DNA from: Paenibacillus sp. L3-i20
GTDB taxonomy: Bacteria; Bacillota; Bacilli; Paenibacillales; Paenibacillaceae
Assembly: GCF_022180385.2 (NCBI RefSeq)
Contig: NZ_BQME02000002.1
Location: 1,798,001 to 1,862,000, forward strand
DNA: 64,000 nt
Direction: 5' to 3'
A program made the position numbers and the translations under genes. The stretch's first letter is position 1. Every line of letters starts with the position of its first letter. Under the pieces are notes generated by a model, which was given only the letters and a program-made list of their open reading frames with translations, was not told the DNA's origin and searched no databases. Shown piece by piece: positions 1-10,846 of the stretch.

Positions 1-1962
1 CGGTTGCCACAAGTTTCAGCATTTCAATCGTATTGCCTAATGTTTGGCCTAAATACCCTTTTAGATCGGTAACTCTCGCAGTATGGAAAGCTTGCCCGTA
101 TTCATTGGTTTTCTCCTGTACTGCTACATGTGGTTTTACATCAATAATAGCTTCGAATCGAAGTACGGTTTCAGGCTGGAATGGCAATACTGCCTGTGCT
201 GTACGACCGCCATTAGTGACATCTTGATATATACCGCTAACTGTCATTCCTAGTTCTTGTCCATTCACAACTAAACGAATAACATCTCCGACCTCTTTGT
301 TCATCTCATTACCGTTTAGATAGGATATTGCGATCTCATTTTCTCGAATCGGTGCTGCACCTTTTACATACTCCAATGGGAAAATAGAAAAGTCACCTGA
401 TTCAACCGATATATTTTCTAAAATACCATCCTCATTTACAGTTTTGAGCGAACTGGTCTGCAGTAACGAAAACTGTTCTACATCCCTGTCTTCTTTTAAA
501 TGAGCAGACAAACGCTTAAATTCACTTACGATATTATCTGAATACTGCAAATCAATTCGTATATCACTTCGCTCAATACCTATATAAGTGTTGAAGCCAG
601 AGGATTGCAACGTATTTAATAAATGAAGCGGCACAAGAATGATGAATGATCCTATAATAAACACGAACAACAGTAATCGATACATTTTAAACCGATCGAC
701 GACATCTTTTAGTCCTAAAAAGACAGGCACATTCAATCGTTTACTCTTATGCAACGGTAATGTTAACAATCTCTTCTTCTTTCGTACAAGTCCAACCTTC
801 CCCGATCTAAGCGCCTCTACTGCGGATATATGCTTGAACATGTTGAGCGTTCGCATACAAAAGAACATAACCATTATAAATAAAAGTGCTACTGCAACAA
901 TCGGTATCGCATGTAATAATAATCCCTTCGCGGCCTTGCCAAAATATAGTTCAATATTTGCTGTAAATAGTCCGTTTACTACTAAAGAAACACCATAACC
1001 AACTAGAGATGCCATTGCTGCGATAACTACATATTTTAACAAATACATTTTTTTTATATCTCGATGCCCAATCCCAATTGCCTTCATCACCGCAATCTCT
1101 CTGTAATCTTCTTCTATGGCAGCAAGAATCGTAAACCTTAAACTAAAGATAGCGATAAGACTTAACAAAAAGCTGACTAACAACACCACTGCAGCCAAAA
1201 TACCATCTGTAATTGCGTTAATCATTTTGAACAACTGATGGTCAAGAGTTGGGCCAAGCTTTGGTAAATTGGATGCTTGATAGTTATTTCTAAACTGGGT
1301 CAGTTTACTCGTATCAAGCAACTCATATTCGATCAAATATTCGATCTCGCCAACATTACTTTTTAACCCTTGCCAATCCGAATCACTTATCACAAACCGT
1401 TTGGAATGAATGATGGATGGGTTCATTTGAATATCTCGGACAAAATCAACAACAGTAAACGCCATTTCAAATGTCCCATCTCGGATAGTGACTTTATCGC
1501 CGATTTTCATATTTTTGTGTTGCATATAGTAGATTGGAACTGCAATTTCTCCCTTATTAATCTGTAGCTTCTTATTTTCCATATCTAGCAATATGTCCAT
1601 CTTCTCATTTTGGGTCACAAAACAATGGTCCATTACACTCGTGCTCTCTGGATTCGCTGCATCAGCTAAATAGAGGTTTAATCCGTCAATGTTCAGCATC
1701 TCTACCGTCTGTTGTTGTTTCACAAGCTTGTTATTTGCAGTAAAACGGTCAATTGCAGCCTGATCAATTTCTCCAGCATGCATTTGGACAAAGTGTGGCG
1801 CTTTTGATTTCGTAAGCTGAGCATTCATTGAATGAAATAATTCTGTGATCAAATTAGAGCCACTGGCAACTAACAACGCCGAAAGAGATACAAGTAGAAA
1901 TAGAGTAATCGTTAAACTTTTATTTCTGCGAAAATCTTTACGAAGCATTTTGATCAACATCT
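1..1962 (-). CDS. FtsX/MacB-type ABC transporter permease (3' end outside window)
   Basis: The reading frame is open from an ATG at 1962 to the window edge, about 650 codons, so the C-terminus is missing. A GAAAGGAG ribosome site lies 12 nt upstream. The protein has a basic N-terminus (MLIKMLRKDFRRNKS), one TM helix, a large extracytoplasmic domain, then three helices with the FtsX signature around EEDYREIAVMKAIGIG, a linker, and the start of a second extracytoplasmic half. That is the duplicated FtsX permease plan of peptide or drug exporters. The partner ATPase is not visible and may lie beyond position 1. The gene follows the TetR gene by about 50 nt on the same strand, so the operator-controlled promoter at 2701-2729 probably drives both. 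Export of a toxic compound or peptide is inference. Confidence 0.88.
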
Positions 1963-2016
1963 TGTCAGAGTACTCCTTTCGTCCCTCTATTTTTTTAACC
2001 CCATGTTAGTTCCCGT

Positions 2017-2658
2017 TCATGTGATACTATCATTTTTGCTAATAACACCTAGAATATAGCTAAAACTGCCTGGTGCTGCTCCTAGCGACTTTTCCATAAT
2101 AGAAGTGAATGCTTCAGCTTTTCTCATTAACTCGTGAGGCTCCCATTGAAATATTCCTTCATCAAACAAAAATTGTGAAGAGACAAGTAGAAACTGTATC
2201 GTTTCCTCAGGGTAGTCAGTGGTGAAAGCTCCCTCCTCAATACCTTGTTCAATCACTTCGGTTAAAATTGGTGTCAATTGTAGAATCGTTTCTACAAGGC
2301 TTTTCTGATGCATTTCAGCGTTATTCGCTTGGTGCAGTTGTTCGATCATTTGTTCCTTCCGTTCACTGTCGGGTTTTTGCGCCATTAGAATTTGGAACAT
2401 CTTCTCATGGGCTGTTAGATCCGAACGGGATATGATAGCTTTGGCAGCTAATACCCCCCCTTCGATAAACCTCATCACGATGGCATCCATTACTTCTTCT
2501 TTCGATTGAAAGTAGTAATAAAACGTACCCTTAGCAATACCAACCATCTGTAAAATGTTATTTATCGTTGTTTTCGAGTATCCTTTTGTACCAAATAGCA
2601 CCTCTGCAACATCTAAAATTTCATTTTTTCGTTCGTCATGCTTTTTTATAATTCTCAA
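2017..2658 (-). CDS. TetR/AcrR-family transcriptional repressor
   Basis: 213 aa. The N-terminal TetR helix-turn-helix is clear: residues 10-55 read as ERKNEILDVAEVLFGTKGYS...GIAKGTFYYYFQSKEEV. The C-terminal helical ligand domain is unassigned. The start is a TTG with GGAGGT seven bases upstream. A 21-bp perfect palindrome in its own leader overlaps the predicted transcription start, so it very probably represses itself and the ABC permease gene downstream. This arrangement is typical of efflux systems induced by their substrate; the ligand is unknown. Confidence 0.93.
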   Translation of the reverse strand: MRIIKKHDERKNEILDVAEVLFGTKGYSKTTINNILQMVGIAKGTFYYYFQSKEEVMDAIVMRFIEGGVLAAKAIISRSDLTAHEKMFQILMAQKPDSERKEQMIEQLHQANNAEMHQKSLVETILQLTPILTEVIEQGIEEGAFTTDYPEETIQFLLVSSQFLFDEGIFQWEPHELMRKAEAFTSIMEKSLGAAPGSFSYILGVISKNDSIT

Positions 2659-2676
2659 ACCAGCACCTCCATGTAT

Positions 2677-2697
2677 ATAGACCGACCGTCGGTCTAT
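2677..2697. promoter_or_regulatory. TetR operator (21-bp perfect palindrome)
   Basis: The core is TAGACCGAC-C-GTCGGTCTA, flanked by a complementary A/T pair. It lies between the -10 box and the start codon of the TetR gene, where bound repressor would block transcription initiation. Confidence 0.85.
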
Positions 2698-2700
2698 TAA

Positions 2701-2729
2701 ATAGTAACATCATCCAATTTGACCGTCAA
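2701..2729 (-). promoter_or_regulatory. Sigma-A promoter of tetR-ABC permease unit
   Basis: On the minus strand, -35 TTGACG (2729-2724), a 17-bp spacer and -10 TACTAT (2706-2701). The predicted start site falls inside the palindrome at 2677-2697. Confidence 0.75.
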
Positions 2730-2863
2730 GATCCATAAAAACAAAAACCGTCCAATTCCACCAGTAAAGGATAGCGCCGATTTAAAATTAAGTTCTATAG
2801 GATGAACTTCTACAATATGAATGGGAATGTAAGTAAATATATAGAAAATTTGGAGGGAACGCC

Positions 2864-3187
2864 ATGCCACAAGAATTAGTAACAAGTATCAGATCTGAGA
2901 AAGCTCCATTAAGTGGTCAGAAACATCGTTCGAGCGGAAATTTTAGTACAGAGGTTCTTCCTCCGGGTACAAAAAGATTACGATGGGAAGTAGAAGGCGG
3001 AGGAGTAGACGAGTATGACATCACATTTGATGTCAAACGGGATGTGTCTGCGGGTACAGATCCTACGGAATTAAATGATGTGATTAGTGGAAATACTTCG
3101 ACCGTCATATCGGCAAGATCACTTTATATTGCCAATCCATCTGGTGCTACGTCTTCATTTTTAGTAAAAGTGTATGCTATTTATTAA
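2864..3187 (+). CDS. Small protein of unknown function (107 aa)
   Basis: I do not recognise this protein. The ATG has GGAGGG eight bases upstream and the gene stands alone, ending before a strong hairpin at 3261. It has no signal peptide or TM segment. Composition (Ser/Thr/Val-rich, alternating polar and hydrophobic residues, EGGGVDEYDITFDVKRDV, then RSLYIANPSGATSSFLVKVYAIY at the end) suggests a compact beta-sandwich. A weak promoter match (TTAAGT, 17 bp, TACAAT) ends at 2816. It faces away from the TetR gene. Role unknown. Confidence 0.7.
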   Translation: MPQELVTSIRSEKAPLSGQKHRSSGNFSTEVLPPGTKRLRWEVEGGGVDEYDITFDVKRDVSAGTDPTELNDVISGNTSTVISARSLYIANPSGATSSFLVKVYAIY

Positions 3188-3260
3188 GACACCTAACTTT
3201 CAATAATAAATGCACCACGTTCACATTCTGGGACTGGCGCCATAGCCTGTGACACATATG

Positions 3261-3322
3261 AAAACACCCCCAAAGATTGCAACCATATTGTAAAATATGG
3301 AGGCAGCATTGGAGGTGTTTTT
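3261..3322. terminator. Bidirectional nested-hairpin terminator
   Basis: The outer stem AAAACACCCCCAA pairs with TTGGAGGTGTTTT (one mismatch). It encloses an inner hairpin CCATATT-GTAA-AATATGG. T-runs on both sides allow it to serve the 107-aa gene on the plus strand and the chemoreceptor gene on the minus strand. Confidence 0.8.
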
Positions 3323-3347
3323 TACATTTCTTTTAAATAGGAACCAA

Positions 3348-5453
3348 TTATATTTTAAATTTGGACAGATTATCGAGCAATTCCTGCACCATATCACTGA
3401 GTGAAGCAGATGCTGCACTAACTTGTTCCATGGAAGCGAGCTGCTGTTCAGCTGCTGCGGCTACGCTTTGTGCTTCGGCTGAAGCCTTATCTGCAAGCTC
3501 AGATTGATAATTAACAGTCGCAGATATTTGTTCTGTACCTGCTGTCATCTGCTCCGAAGCTGCTGAGACCTCTTGAAGTTGATCATTCACGCGTACCACT
3601 TCTTGCAGAATTGTTGTGAAGAGAACACCACTTACATGCACAGCATCAACACCAACTTTGATCTCTCGCACACTTTCCTGCATTGAAGCTTCGACTTGTC
3701 TTGTCTCAGCTTGAACTTCACGTAAAATCATTGCAATTTTACTCGATGCAGACTTAGCACCCTCAGCGAGCTTCCTAACTTCACCGGCAACCACCGCAAA
3801 CCCTCTACCGTGCTCGCCTGCTCTCGACGCTTCAATTGCTGCATTTAATGCAAGTAAGTTGGTCTGCACACTAATATCCGTAATCAATTGAATAGCACTG
3901 CTAATCTCATCCGTTTTGCCTGCAAGCTGACGTAACGCTTCTTCTGTATGTGTAGCAGTTTGCTGGATGGAGCCCATCTTCTCTACTGCCAGCTGAATTC
4001 GCTCATTTCCGCGTCTTGTTTGGTCTGCTACTTCCTCTATGGATGCTGTAACCTCACCGCTCGATTCTGATATTCGCATTACACCTTCAGCCATCTCGAG
4101 TATGGCACGTGATGTATCCTCAGATGTACGACTTTGTGTTTGCGCACCTTCCGCTACAGCTTGAATCGATTCTGCAATTGTTTCGGAAGCTCTGCTTGTC
4201 TCGGCTGCCCCTGCCGTTAGTTCTTGCGAGGTTGCACCTACAGACATTGCGAGATCGGATACTTGTCTAAACATATCTCTTAATTTTTGAGACATTGTGT
4301 TAAAGGCTTCTTCCATCTGACCAATTTCATCTTGCGTACGGACAACAAGCTGTCCCCTTAAATCCCCTTCTGCCATTTCTTTCATCTTGCCCATCAGAGA
4401 TCGAATCGGACTTACGATCATTACTTTTACCATAATAAATACGATTACACCTAACAGCAGCATCGCACCTACTGTCATCACCATTGATATGACCCTACTG
4501 CGCTCAAAGTTTGCAAAAATTTGTTCCTTCTCAACTGCTGTTTGTGTAAGCCACACTTGATCAGAGCCAGGAAGATCGAGCGTTTCAAAAGACCTCAAAA
4601 CTTCTTTATTTTTAGAGTTTATTGTATAACCCGATGATGCCTTCCCATTCATTAGGCTATCCCACAATTTAACCTTACCTGGATTATCGCCAAAGTGCCT
4701 ACCAATGGAAGTTGAATCATTTGGATTTGCTATATATAAGCCATCCCCGGTCACCAAAGATACATAACCGCCAAGAGGTTTGAACCCAGCAGCTGCCTCC
4801 TGCAATCCGCTCATTGATAGATCTATTCCCACGATGGCTAATACTTCACCTTTATCATCTAGAATCGGCTTCACAATCGTACTAATAAGTACTTTCTTAC
4901 CAGATATCTCATAAATGATAGGATCTATGTATTGCAATTTCTTCGTTTTCTTCGTAACTGAATAATAATCTCCTACTCCTTCTTGCATATAATCTGCTAA
5001 TATTTCTCGCTTAATCGCACCTTCATCACGTACAAAATAAACGTTAAATCGCCCGGATGGGTCAATTCCTTCTTGTTTACTTGAGGCAACTTCTACATCT
5101 TTTCCATCAAACGCATTAGGCTCCCAAAGTGTATATACACCATGTATAGTTGGGTTTATCTCTAATATATTTTTCAATAGCTTTTCCGCATCATCGCGGT
5201 CCGCTACCTCACTCAAACTGATTAAAGATTGAGATAACGTCGTTAGTGTAGATTCATAACCATGCATAGCGGACGTAATAAGTTGAGAATAAGCTTTACC
5301 AGCACTACTTGCTTCTATTTCCGCCTTCTCGATGCTCACTTTTTTCAAAGTGCTTAAGTTCACCATGCCATAGACACCAAATACAACAACCAGAGCGATC
5401 AGTAAAAAACAAATTAATTTAGCTGATAATTGTAACTTTCGGAAAAACCGCAT
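3348..5453 (-). CDS. Methyl-accepting chemotaxis protein with Cache sensor
   Basis: 701 aa, the normal length for a Cache-type chemoreceptor. TM1 (about residues 12-32) is followed by a periplasmic-side double Cache-like sensor ([13 protein letters not shown]..., [16 protein letters not shown]), TM2 (about 318-340), a HAMP linker ([17 protein letters not shown]) and the cytoplasmic signalling coiled coil. The hairpin tip carries the near-invariant [20 protein letters not shown] motif that contacts CheA/CheW. AAGGAG lies eight bases before the ATG. It is monocistronic. The sensed ligand is not evident; Cache domains usually bind small organic molecules. The next gene upstream encodes a sugar-binding lipoprotein, which may be coincidental. 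Confidence 0.95.
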   Translation of the reverse strand: MRFFRKLQLSAKLICFLLIALVVVFGVYGMVNLSTLKKVSIEKAEIEASSAGKAYSQLITSAMHGYESTLTTLSQSLISLSEVADRDDAEKLLKNILEINPTIHGVYTLWEPNAFDGKDVEVASSKQEGIDPSGRFNVYFVRDEGAIKREILADYMQEGVGDYYSVTKKTKKLQYIDPIIYEISGKKVLISTIVKPILDDKGEVLAIVGIDLSMSGLQEAAAGFKPLGGYVSLVTGDGLYIANPNDSTSIGRHFGDNPGKVKLWDSLMNGKASSGYTINSKNKEVLRSFETLDLPGSDQVWLTQTAVEKEQIFANFERSRVISMVMTVGAMLLLGVIVFIMVKVMIVSPIRSLMGKMKEMAEGDLRGQLVVRTQDEIGQMEEAFNTMSQKLRDMFRQVSDLAMSVGATSQELTAGAAETSRASETIAESIQAVAEGAQTQSRTSEDTSRAILEMAEGVMRISESSGEVTASIEEVADQTRRGNERIQLAVEKMGSIQQTATHTEEALRQLAGKTDEISSAIQLITDISVQTNLLALNAAIEASRAGEHGRGFAVVAGEVRKLAEGAKSASSKIAMILREVQAETRQVEASMQESVREIKVGVDAVHVSGVLFTTILQEVVRVNDQLQEVSAASEQMTAGTEQISATVNYQSELADKASAEAQSVAAAAEQQLASMEQVSAASASLSDMVQELLDNLSKFKI

Positions 5454-5592
5454 TTGCCCCGCTCCTTATAATCGACTTCACTCTACATTAATCGACACAA
5501 AGTGACAAAAAATGAACAGATATACTCTTTAATTTTTCAGGTAAAAATTTCATTACAATTTCGTTAATCGAGTAACATTGGGAACGTAAAAA

Positions 5593-5619
5593 CTCCGTCA
5601 CTATTAATTAGTGACGGAG
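5593..5619 (-). terminator. Rho-independent terminator of the binding-protein gene
   Basis: A perfect 11-bp stem CTCCGTCACTA/TAGTGACGGAG with a 5-nt loop, followed on the minus strand by TTTTTAC. It sits 17 nt after the stop codon. Confidence 0.88.
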
Positions 5620-5635
5620 CTTGATTAAAAATGTC

Positions 5636-7315
5636 TTATTTCGTATTAACAGATTGGAACCATTCATTAACTTCCTTCGTTACTTGTTCGCCGCCGTTTG
5701 CTTTCCAGCTAGTAACGAAATCATCGAATGCATCTACAGGCAATTTACCGTAAACGATTTTATTGAATGTTTCTAGCTCAGATTGACGAAGCAAGTTCCA
5801 CTTTTCAATCATTGCAGGAGTTGCTGCACCAGTAAAGTAGTTTTGTTTACGAACGTCAGCTTGTGACATTACAACTTTTGCAGCATACCAGTTTTCTGGT
5901 TTGCGGAATAGTTCTTGTTGCTTCTCATAAGGAGTCTCAGCTTTCTCGCCGTTCGCTAGCTTCACTAGAGTACTCATGTAAAGGTTAGGAATACGAGCTG
6001 GTCCTGTAATGTATGGGAATTTGTCGAAGAAACCATCGATTTTTTCTTTTTCATTTGTAGGTTTACCATCAATAATATCCCAGTCATAACCTTTAGCGAA
6101 ACCATATTCGAAGTTGCCGCCTGCTACTGGATTAGCAAGATTTTCTAGAAGATAGTTATAGTAAAGGAAGAACGCCTCAGGATTTTTTGCATCTTTATTA
6201 ATCATAAAGCTACTGTTAACACCTGAGTTTTGCCATTTCGTACCAACATGGCCATCTGGACCTGCAGGAACTGGGTAAGCTTTATATTCGGAACCTTGAA
6301 CGTTTTTCATCAAATCTGGAGCTGGCCAGTCTGGAACCCAGTTAGCGCCAGGCAAGATGCCCGCTTTTCCACTTGTCCAAATTTCAGCTGATTTACCTTC
6401 ATCCCATAGTGCGGAGTCAGGATGTACATAACCTTTATCCATCCATTCACGCATCTTAGCAAGTGCTTGCTTCGCTCCTGGATTAACTGAGCCGTATTCT
6501 AGATTACCGTTTGCATCTTTATTCCATTGCTCTTGAACTGAGCCATAAGCTCCGAACAACCAGTCAAGTCCGCCCATCCAAGTGTTTGTATTGTTTTTCA
6601 TTGAAATAGCTAATGGATAAACATCTTTTGCAGCTAAGCCATCAGGATTTTCATTTTTGAACTTATCCATAATAACTTCTAGATCTGCAATTGTTTTTGG
6701 TGCTTCAAGCTTAAGTTTTGTCATCCAGTCTTCACGAAGCCATAGAAGTGTGTTGTCATTGTCCGTATATTCCAAAATCGGCAAGTTCCACTTCTTTCCG
6801 TCCTTAGTGAACGGGTACCATAGCTCAGGGTTATTGGCAGCATGCTCTTTCCAAATTGGACTTGCATACTTTTCGAACAGTTCTTCAACTGGAAGGAACT
6901 GCTTCGAATCAATAAGTTGATTCGTCAATACTGGATCAGTAGGTACAAATACGAAGTCTGGCAACTTCTCACCAGAAGTAAGTGCTAGTTGAAGCTGCTG
7001 CTTGTATTGATCAGCACCTGCTGGATACCACGTGTTTTTATATTTTAGACCTAGCGTTTCAAGCATCCAACGGTCATGAACATTGTTTTCCTTTGATTCG
7101 CCCTTTGTATATTCCTTAGGCATAATAACGGTACTAATTTCAATTGGAGGGTCGTACTTGCCCTTCTCGAACGCAATATCACCTTCGGATTTCGTTGTTG
7201 CAGTTGTGCCAGGATTCTCAGCGCCCGAGTTTCCTTTGTTATCGTCTTTACTGCAAGCCGATACGATGAGCATAATGGCAATTAGAGGCAACAATAACTT
7301 CTTGAATTTACTCAT
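5636..7315 (-). CDS. Sugar ABC transporter solute-binding lipoprotein (LplA-like)
   Basis: 559 aa. A lysine-rich signal peptide ends in the lipobox LIVSAC (Cys21), so the protein is lipid-anchored outside the membrane. The rest matches the large family-1 extracellular sugar-binding proteins of Paenibacillus (WMLETLGLKYKN, LRLQLAL-like repeats, NKDAKNPEAFFLYYNYLLEN). These usually bring oligosaccharides to two LplB/LplC-type permeases and use a shared ATPase encoded elsewhere. Here the permeases lie 3.7 kb away on the other strand, with the two-component pair between them. GGGGGAAATC precedes the ATG. The substrate is unknown; a plant-derived oligosaccharide is plausible given the nearby GH3 enzyme. 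Confidence 0.93.
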   Translation of the reverse strand: MSKFKKLLLPLIAIMLIVSACSKDDNKGNSGAENPGTTATTKSEGDIAFEKGKYDPPIEISTVIMPKEYTKGESKENNVHDRWMLETLGLKYKNTWYPAGADQYKQQLQLALTSGEKLPDFVFVPTDPVLTNQLIDSKQFLPVEELFEKYASPIWKEHAANNPELWYPFTKDGKKWNLPILEYTDNDNTLLWLREDWMTKLKLEAPKTIADLEVIMDKFKNENPDGLAAKDVYPLAISMKNNTNTWMGGLDWLFGAYGSVQEQWNKDANGNLEYGSVNPGAKQALAKMREWMDKGYVHPDSALWDEGKSAEIWTSGKAGILPGANWVPDWPAPDLMKNVQGSEYKAYPVPAGPDGHVGTKWQNSGVNSSFMINKDAKNPEAFFLYYNYLLENLANPVAGGNFEYGFAKGYDWDIIDGKPTNEKEKIDGFFDKFPYITGPARIPNLYMSTLVKLANGEKAETPYEKQQELFRKPENWYAAKVVMSQADVRKQNYFTGAATPAMIEKWNLLRQSELETFNKIVYGKLPVDAFDDFVTSWKANGGEQVTKEVNEWFQSVNTK

Positions 7316-7422
7316 TTTGATTTCCCCCTGCTGTGTAAGTTATGTTCTAGTATTACTTTACCAATGGGTATAGGAGGCCATCTATATGATATTTTCAGTT
7401 TCCATAGGACTATGTTAGGTTG

Positions 7423-9030
7423 TTAATTTCCTTCCCTATATTCTTGCGGTGTAGTTCCGAATTGTCGCTTAAATACTTTGATGAAATATGCTGGGTCCAA
7501 ATAACCGATATCCGCACTAATCTCATACACCTTTTTATCCGTTGTTTTTAGCTTGTGACATGCCGTCTCCATTCGAAGACGCGAGACGAAATCACTTACC
7601 CCTTCTCCCGTTTCAATCTTGTACAGCTTGGACAGATGGGTTGGGTGAAGGTTTACATGGTCAGCTAGTGCACGAAGCGATACGTCGAGATGTAAGTTAA
7701 GCTCTACAAACTTCTGAATTTTCTTCACATATAACGAACGAATATCCTTCACTTCACTAGAAGCTTTTTCCTTCAGCTTGCCCATTGTGTCAAATGTCCA
7801 ACTCCGAAGTTTACCGATTGAAGAGAAAACTTCTCCGTTTTGCAATAATTCAATATCTCTGCCAAGAAGACTTTCAAGCGAATGTCCGTTGCGATGGGAG
7901 TAATGAGTGAAGGTGGATGCAATCAAATACCCCGCTTCCAAGCAATGTTCCCAAGAATCGGACCACTTCTGATCCAGTTCAGCAAATACTTGAGTCAACT
8001 TCTCGTCCACCGAATCCCATCGTCCGGCCTCCAGCAAGTTTTTTAAACTAGGGGGAGCATGGATTACGTCCAAAACCCCTTGCGATACTTGCCGGTCATG
8101 GTCGTCTGCCCGCATAACAAATTCTCGTTCGTCTCCAACGATTTGCCTGAAACAAGCAAGTGCATGACGGTATTGGTGGGAAAGTTTACTCGGAAAATCG
8201 AATGGCTCCGTCATTACTACGGACAGTGATCCCTTCAAGTATTGCTTTACTTTCGCTTGGAGCTGTATAGCTGCTTTTTCAACTTTCAATTCTTTAGCAG
8301 CGCTTGGAAGCTCCTCCTTGAACTGCAACAGAAATGCGAGATAACCGTGTTCTTCTTTCGCGCTCCATACATATGCAAATTCGCCAAAGATCTCCTCAGC
8401 AATATTCATAATAGCGAATTCCATTAAATGCTGCCCGTTACTTCGAAACAGTCCATATTCCTCTTCTATTCGAACAAGCAACAACGCACATTCACCAAAA
8501 TGAAGTGGAAGGTTATAACTTTCAAGCTTTTTATCCCATTCATGAGCTGACAGTTGTTCTCCCCGCAACGCATTTAACAACAATTGACTGCGTAATTGAG
8601 GCAAGCTTTCTCTAAGAATCGTTTCAATTCTTTCGTAAGAGCTCACGTTCCCCCACTCAGCCTCTAGTTGCTTAATCGCTGATTTCACTGCACCGAGCAG
8701 TTCCTGATCAGTAGGTGGTTTTAACAAGTAGTCAACCGCTTGGTTCCGAAGAGCTTCCTTCGTATATTCAAAGTCCGAATATCCTGAAAGGATAATACAT
8801 TTTATCTTTTTGTCACGATTGCGGATTTCTTCCATCAGCTCAAGTCCTGTCATCTCTGGCATAAGAATGTCGGAAATGACTATGTCAATTGGATGAATTT
8901 CAATTAACTGCAGTGCCTCTTGTGCGGAATATGCTCGATGAACTTGTTCAATTCCTAGTGTATGCCATGGTTTAGTCGTAGATAGGTTATCTACCCAATG
9001 GGCTTCGTCATCAACGATGATCATTTGCAT
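7423..9030 (-). CDS. AraC-type response regulator of the sugar transporter
   Basis: I place the start at the ATG at 9030 (MQMIIVDDEAHW), because AAGGAG lies 11 bases upstream and the receiver domain begins there; the open frame extends 29 codons further into the kinase gene. The N-terminal receiver has the acidic pair DDE and the phospho-acceptor aspartate in ISDILMPEMTG. A long central helical region follows, then two C-terminal AraC helix-turn-helix motifs (VSLRALADHVNLHPTHLSKLYK; KVYEISADIGYLDPAYFIKVFKRQFGTTPQEYR). It is the YesN-type partner of the kinase 16 nt upstream. It probably activates the divergent permease genes and/or the binding-protein gene. Confidence 0.94.
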   Translation of the reverse strand: MQMIIVDDEAHWVDNLSTTKPWHTLGIEQVHRAYSAQEALQLIEIHPIDIVISDILMPEMTGLELMEEIRNRDKKIKCIILSGYSDFEYTKEALRNQAVDYLLKPPTDQELLGAVKSAIKQLEAEWGNVSSYERIETILRESLPQLRSQLLLNALRGEQLSAHEWDKKLESYNLPLHFGECALLLVRIEEEYGLFRSNGQHLMEFAIMNIAEEIFGEFAYVWSAKEEHGYLAFLLQFKEELPSAAKELKVEKAAIQLQAKVKQYLKGSLSVVMTEPFDFPSKLSHQYRHALACFRQIVGDEREFVMRADDHDRQVSQGVLDVIHAPPSLKNLLEAGRWDSVDEKLTQVFAELDQKWSDSWEHCLEAGYLIASTFTHYSHRNGHSLESLLGRDIELLQNGEVFSSIGKLRSWTFDTMGKLKEKASSEVKDIRSLYVKKIQKFVELNLHLDVSLRALADHVNLHPTHLSKLYKIETGEGVSDFVSRLRMETACHKLKTTDKKVYEISADIGYLDPAYFIKVFKRQFGTTPQEYREGN

Positions 9031-9046
9031 GTAATTTTGCTCCTTC

Positions 9047-10846
9047 TTATTGGGATGGATGATGCTGTACATCGCCAGCATTGAGCTCCCACACGATTGT
9101 GGCCCGAACTCCTCCAATTTCCGATTTAGTAAAAGTAAGATTCGATTTTCCTCCGAACAAATGAATAATACGTTGGTTCGTATTCCAGAAGCCGTACCCC
9201 ATATCTTCCCGAAGTGGTTGACTCATACTAGCGTTCAGCATCTCTAACTGTTCTTCTGTCATTCCTGGTCCGTCATCCTCTACAGAAAGTTTGCAGAAAC
9301 CCTCTTCTATTTGACCGGTAATTCGAATTTCACCTGACGAAAACGTCTTTCCAACTCCATGAATAACTGCGTTTTCTACAATTGGCTGAAGCATTAATCG
9401 CGGTACTTGCTGTTTCATCATTTCCGCTGGAATATCTATGTGATAATGAATTCTAACGTTACGAAGTTTCTGAATGTCCAAGTAATTAACGATTAAGCCA
9501 ACTTCCTCACTCATGAAAGCTGTTGGCCGCTCTAATCGCGTCATGTACCGATAATAAGCACTTAGATTGTGCCCCATTGAAACGACTGCCTCTTCATCCT
9601 TCATTTCTGCCATATTGATCATATATCCGATACAATTGTACAAAAAATGCGGATTGATTTGAGCTTGCAATTGTTTTAAAGTCGCTTCCCTTACTCTAAG
9701 CTTCTCGTTTAATACATTATCAATTAACTCTTGAATTTGCTGTGACATATCATTAAACCGATAAAATAAAAATGCAAACTCATTATTTACATTCGATTCT
9801 ATTCGCACCGAGAAGTCGCCCTTTTGTACACTTTGCAAACCAAGGATTAACTTGCGAATTGGGCGTTGAACATTCCGATAGAGCAACACCGAAGCGGAAA
9901 GCCCAACAACAAAGAGCAAGCCCATCGCCAAATAAAATAAATTACGATTCTTCGATAACGGGTCCAATATTTGATCGAGAGGGACAATATCTACTAAATG
10001 CCATCCTAACGAAAACGATTTCACAGAACTGATCAAGTATCGTTTATTCTCCAGTTCTACAACTTCCTGCATCGTATCTTCAAGTTCTATCCCATCTAAA
10101 TAACGAACAAGTTCACTCGACAAATCCTCACTAGCACTTCGATTTAAGATCGGCGAATTTCCATTGTGATAGAGCAATGGATCACCTTGACCGCCTGTTT
10201 TATACGCATCTAGCATATTTTGAATATTTTCATGATAAAAGCTAGCTTGTACGACTAAATTACTGCCTATAAGAGCATCTTGTTCTCCGAAAGAATCGGT
10301 ATAAAACCAATGGAATGCCGCCGGCTTTTCTGGAGTGACTGCTTCCCCATCACCATAAGACCATCTACCGGTAACATTTCTTTTCAAATATTGCTCTTCA
10401 TACTGCACCATTCTATCAGCATTCGAGATAGCCTCTTTGTTCAGTTGTGAATATACCGTGAATTCTACTGGCCAAATATTCATAACCCCTGATTGGAGCA
10501 TCATCTTTTCTTGAATAACAAATTTTGTCTGCATCCGATCATAACGATCATCCCATATGTTCAATCCATTAAATTTACGTACGTTCGGATCTCTTGAGAA
10601 GGTAACGACAAAATCCATCGTTTGATTAATCCGCGCTTCCATTTGGCTCGAAAAATAGGTCAACTGTTTCAAATTCGATGCTTGAAGCTCTTTATCAATA
10701 ACTGCTAATGAAGCTTTGTTTGAGTATGTGAAAAAGATGATTACCGGAATAAAAAGGATGATAATCAGCCAATTTATTTTCGCAAACAAGCTCATTTTAA
10801 AACCTAACTTTCTTCTAATCATGCCTATCCCTCTTCCAACCATCAT
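9047..10846 (-). CDS. YesM-type membrane sensor histidine kinase
   Basis: 599 aa. TM1 (about residues 19-42) and TM2 (about 302-324) flank a roughly 260-residue extracytoplasmic sensor. A HAMP segment (PIRKLILGLQSVQKGDFSVRI) follows, then the YesM-class phospho-acceptor motif QINPHFLYNCIGYM and an HATPase domain (N box around PIVENAVIHG, G box DDGPGMT). The start is the first of two ATGs behind GGGGGAAG; a later ATG (M9) is possible. It is cotranscribed with the AraC-type regulator and is expected to sense the transported sugar or its binding protein. Confidence 0.94.
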   Translation of the reverse strand: MMVGRGIGMIRRKLGFKMSLFAKINWLIIILFIPVIIFFTYSNKASLAVIDKELQASNLKQLTYFSSQMEARINQTMDFVVTFSRDPNVRKFNGLNIWDDRYDRMQTKFVIQEKMMLQSGVMNIWPVEFTVYSQLNKEAISNADRMVQYEEQYLKRNVTGRWSYGDGEAVTPEKPAAFHWFYTDSFGEQDALIGSNLVVQASFYHENIQNMLDAYKTGGQGDPLLYHNGNSPILNRSASEDLSSELVRYLDGIELEDTMQEVVELENKRYLISSVKSFSLGWHLVDIVPLDQILDPLSKNRNLFYLAMGLLFVVGLSASVLLYRNVQRPIRKLILGLQSVQKGDFSVRIESNVNNEFAFLFYRFNDMSQQIQELIDNVLNEKLRVREATLKQLQAQINPHFLYNCIGYMINMAEMKDEEAVVSMGHNLSAYYRYMTRLERPTAFMSEEVGLIVNYLDIQKLRNVRIHYHIDIPAEMMKQQVPRLMLQPIVENAVIHGVGKTFSSGEIRITGQIEEGFCKLSVEDDGPGMTEEQLEMLNASMSQPLREDMGYGFWNTNQRIIHLFGGKSNLTFTKSEIGGVRATIVWELNAGDVQHHPSQ

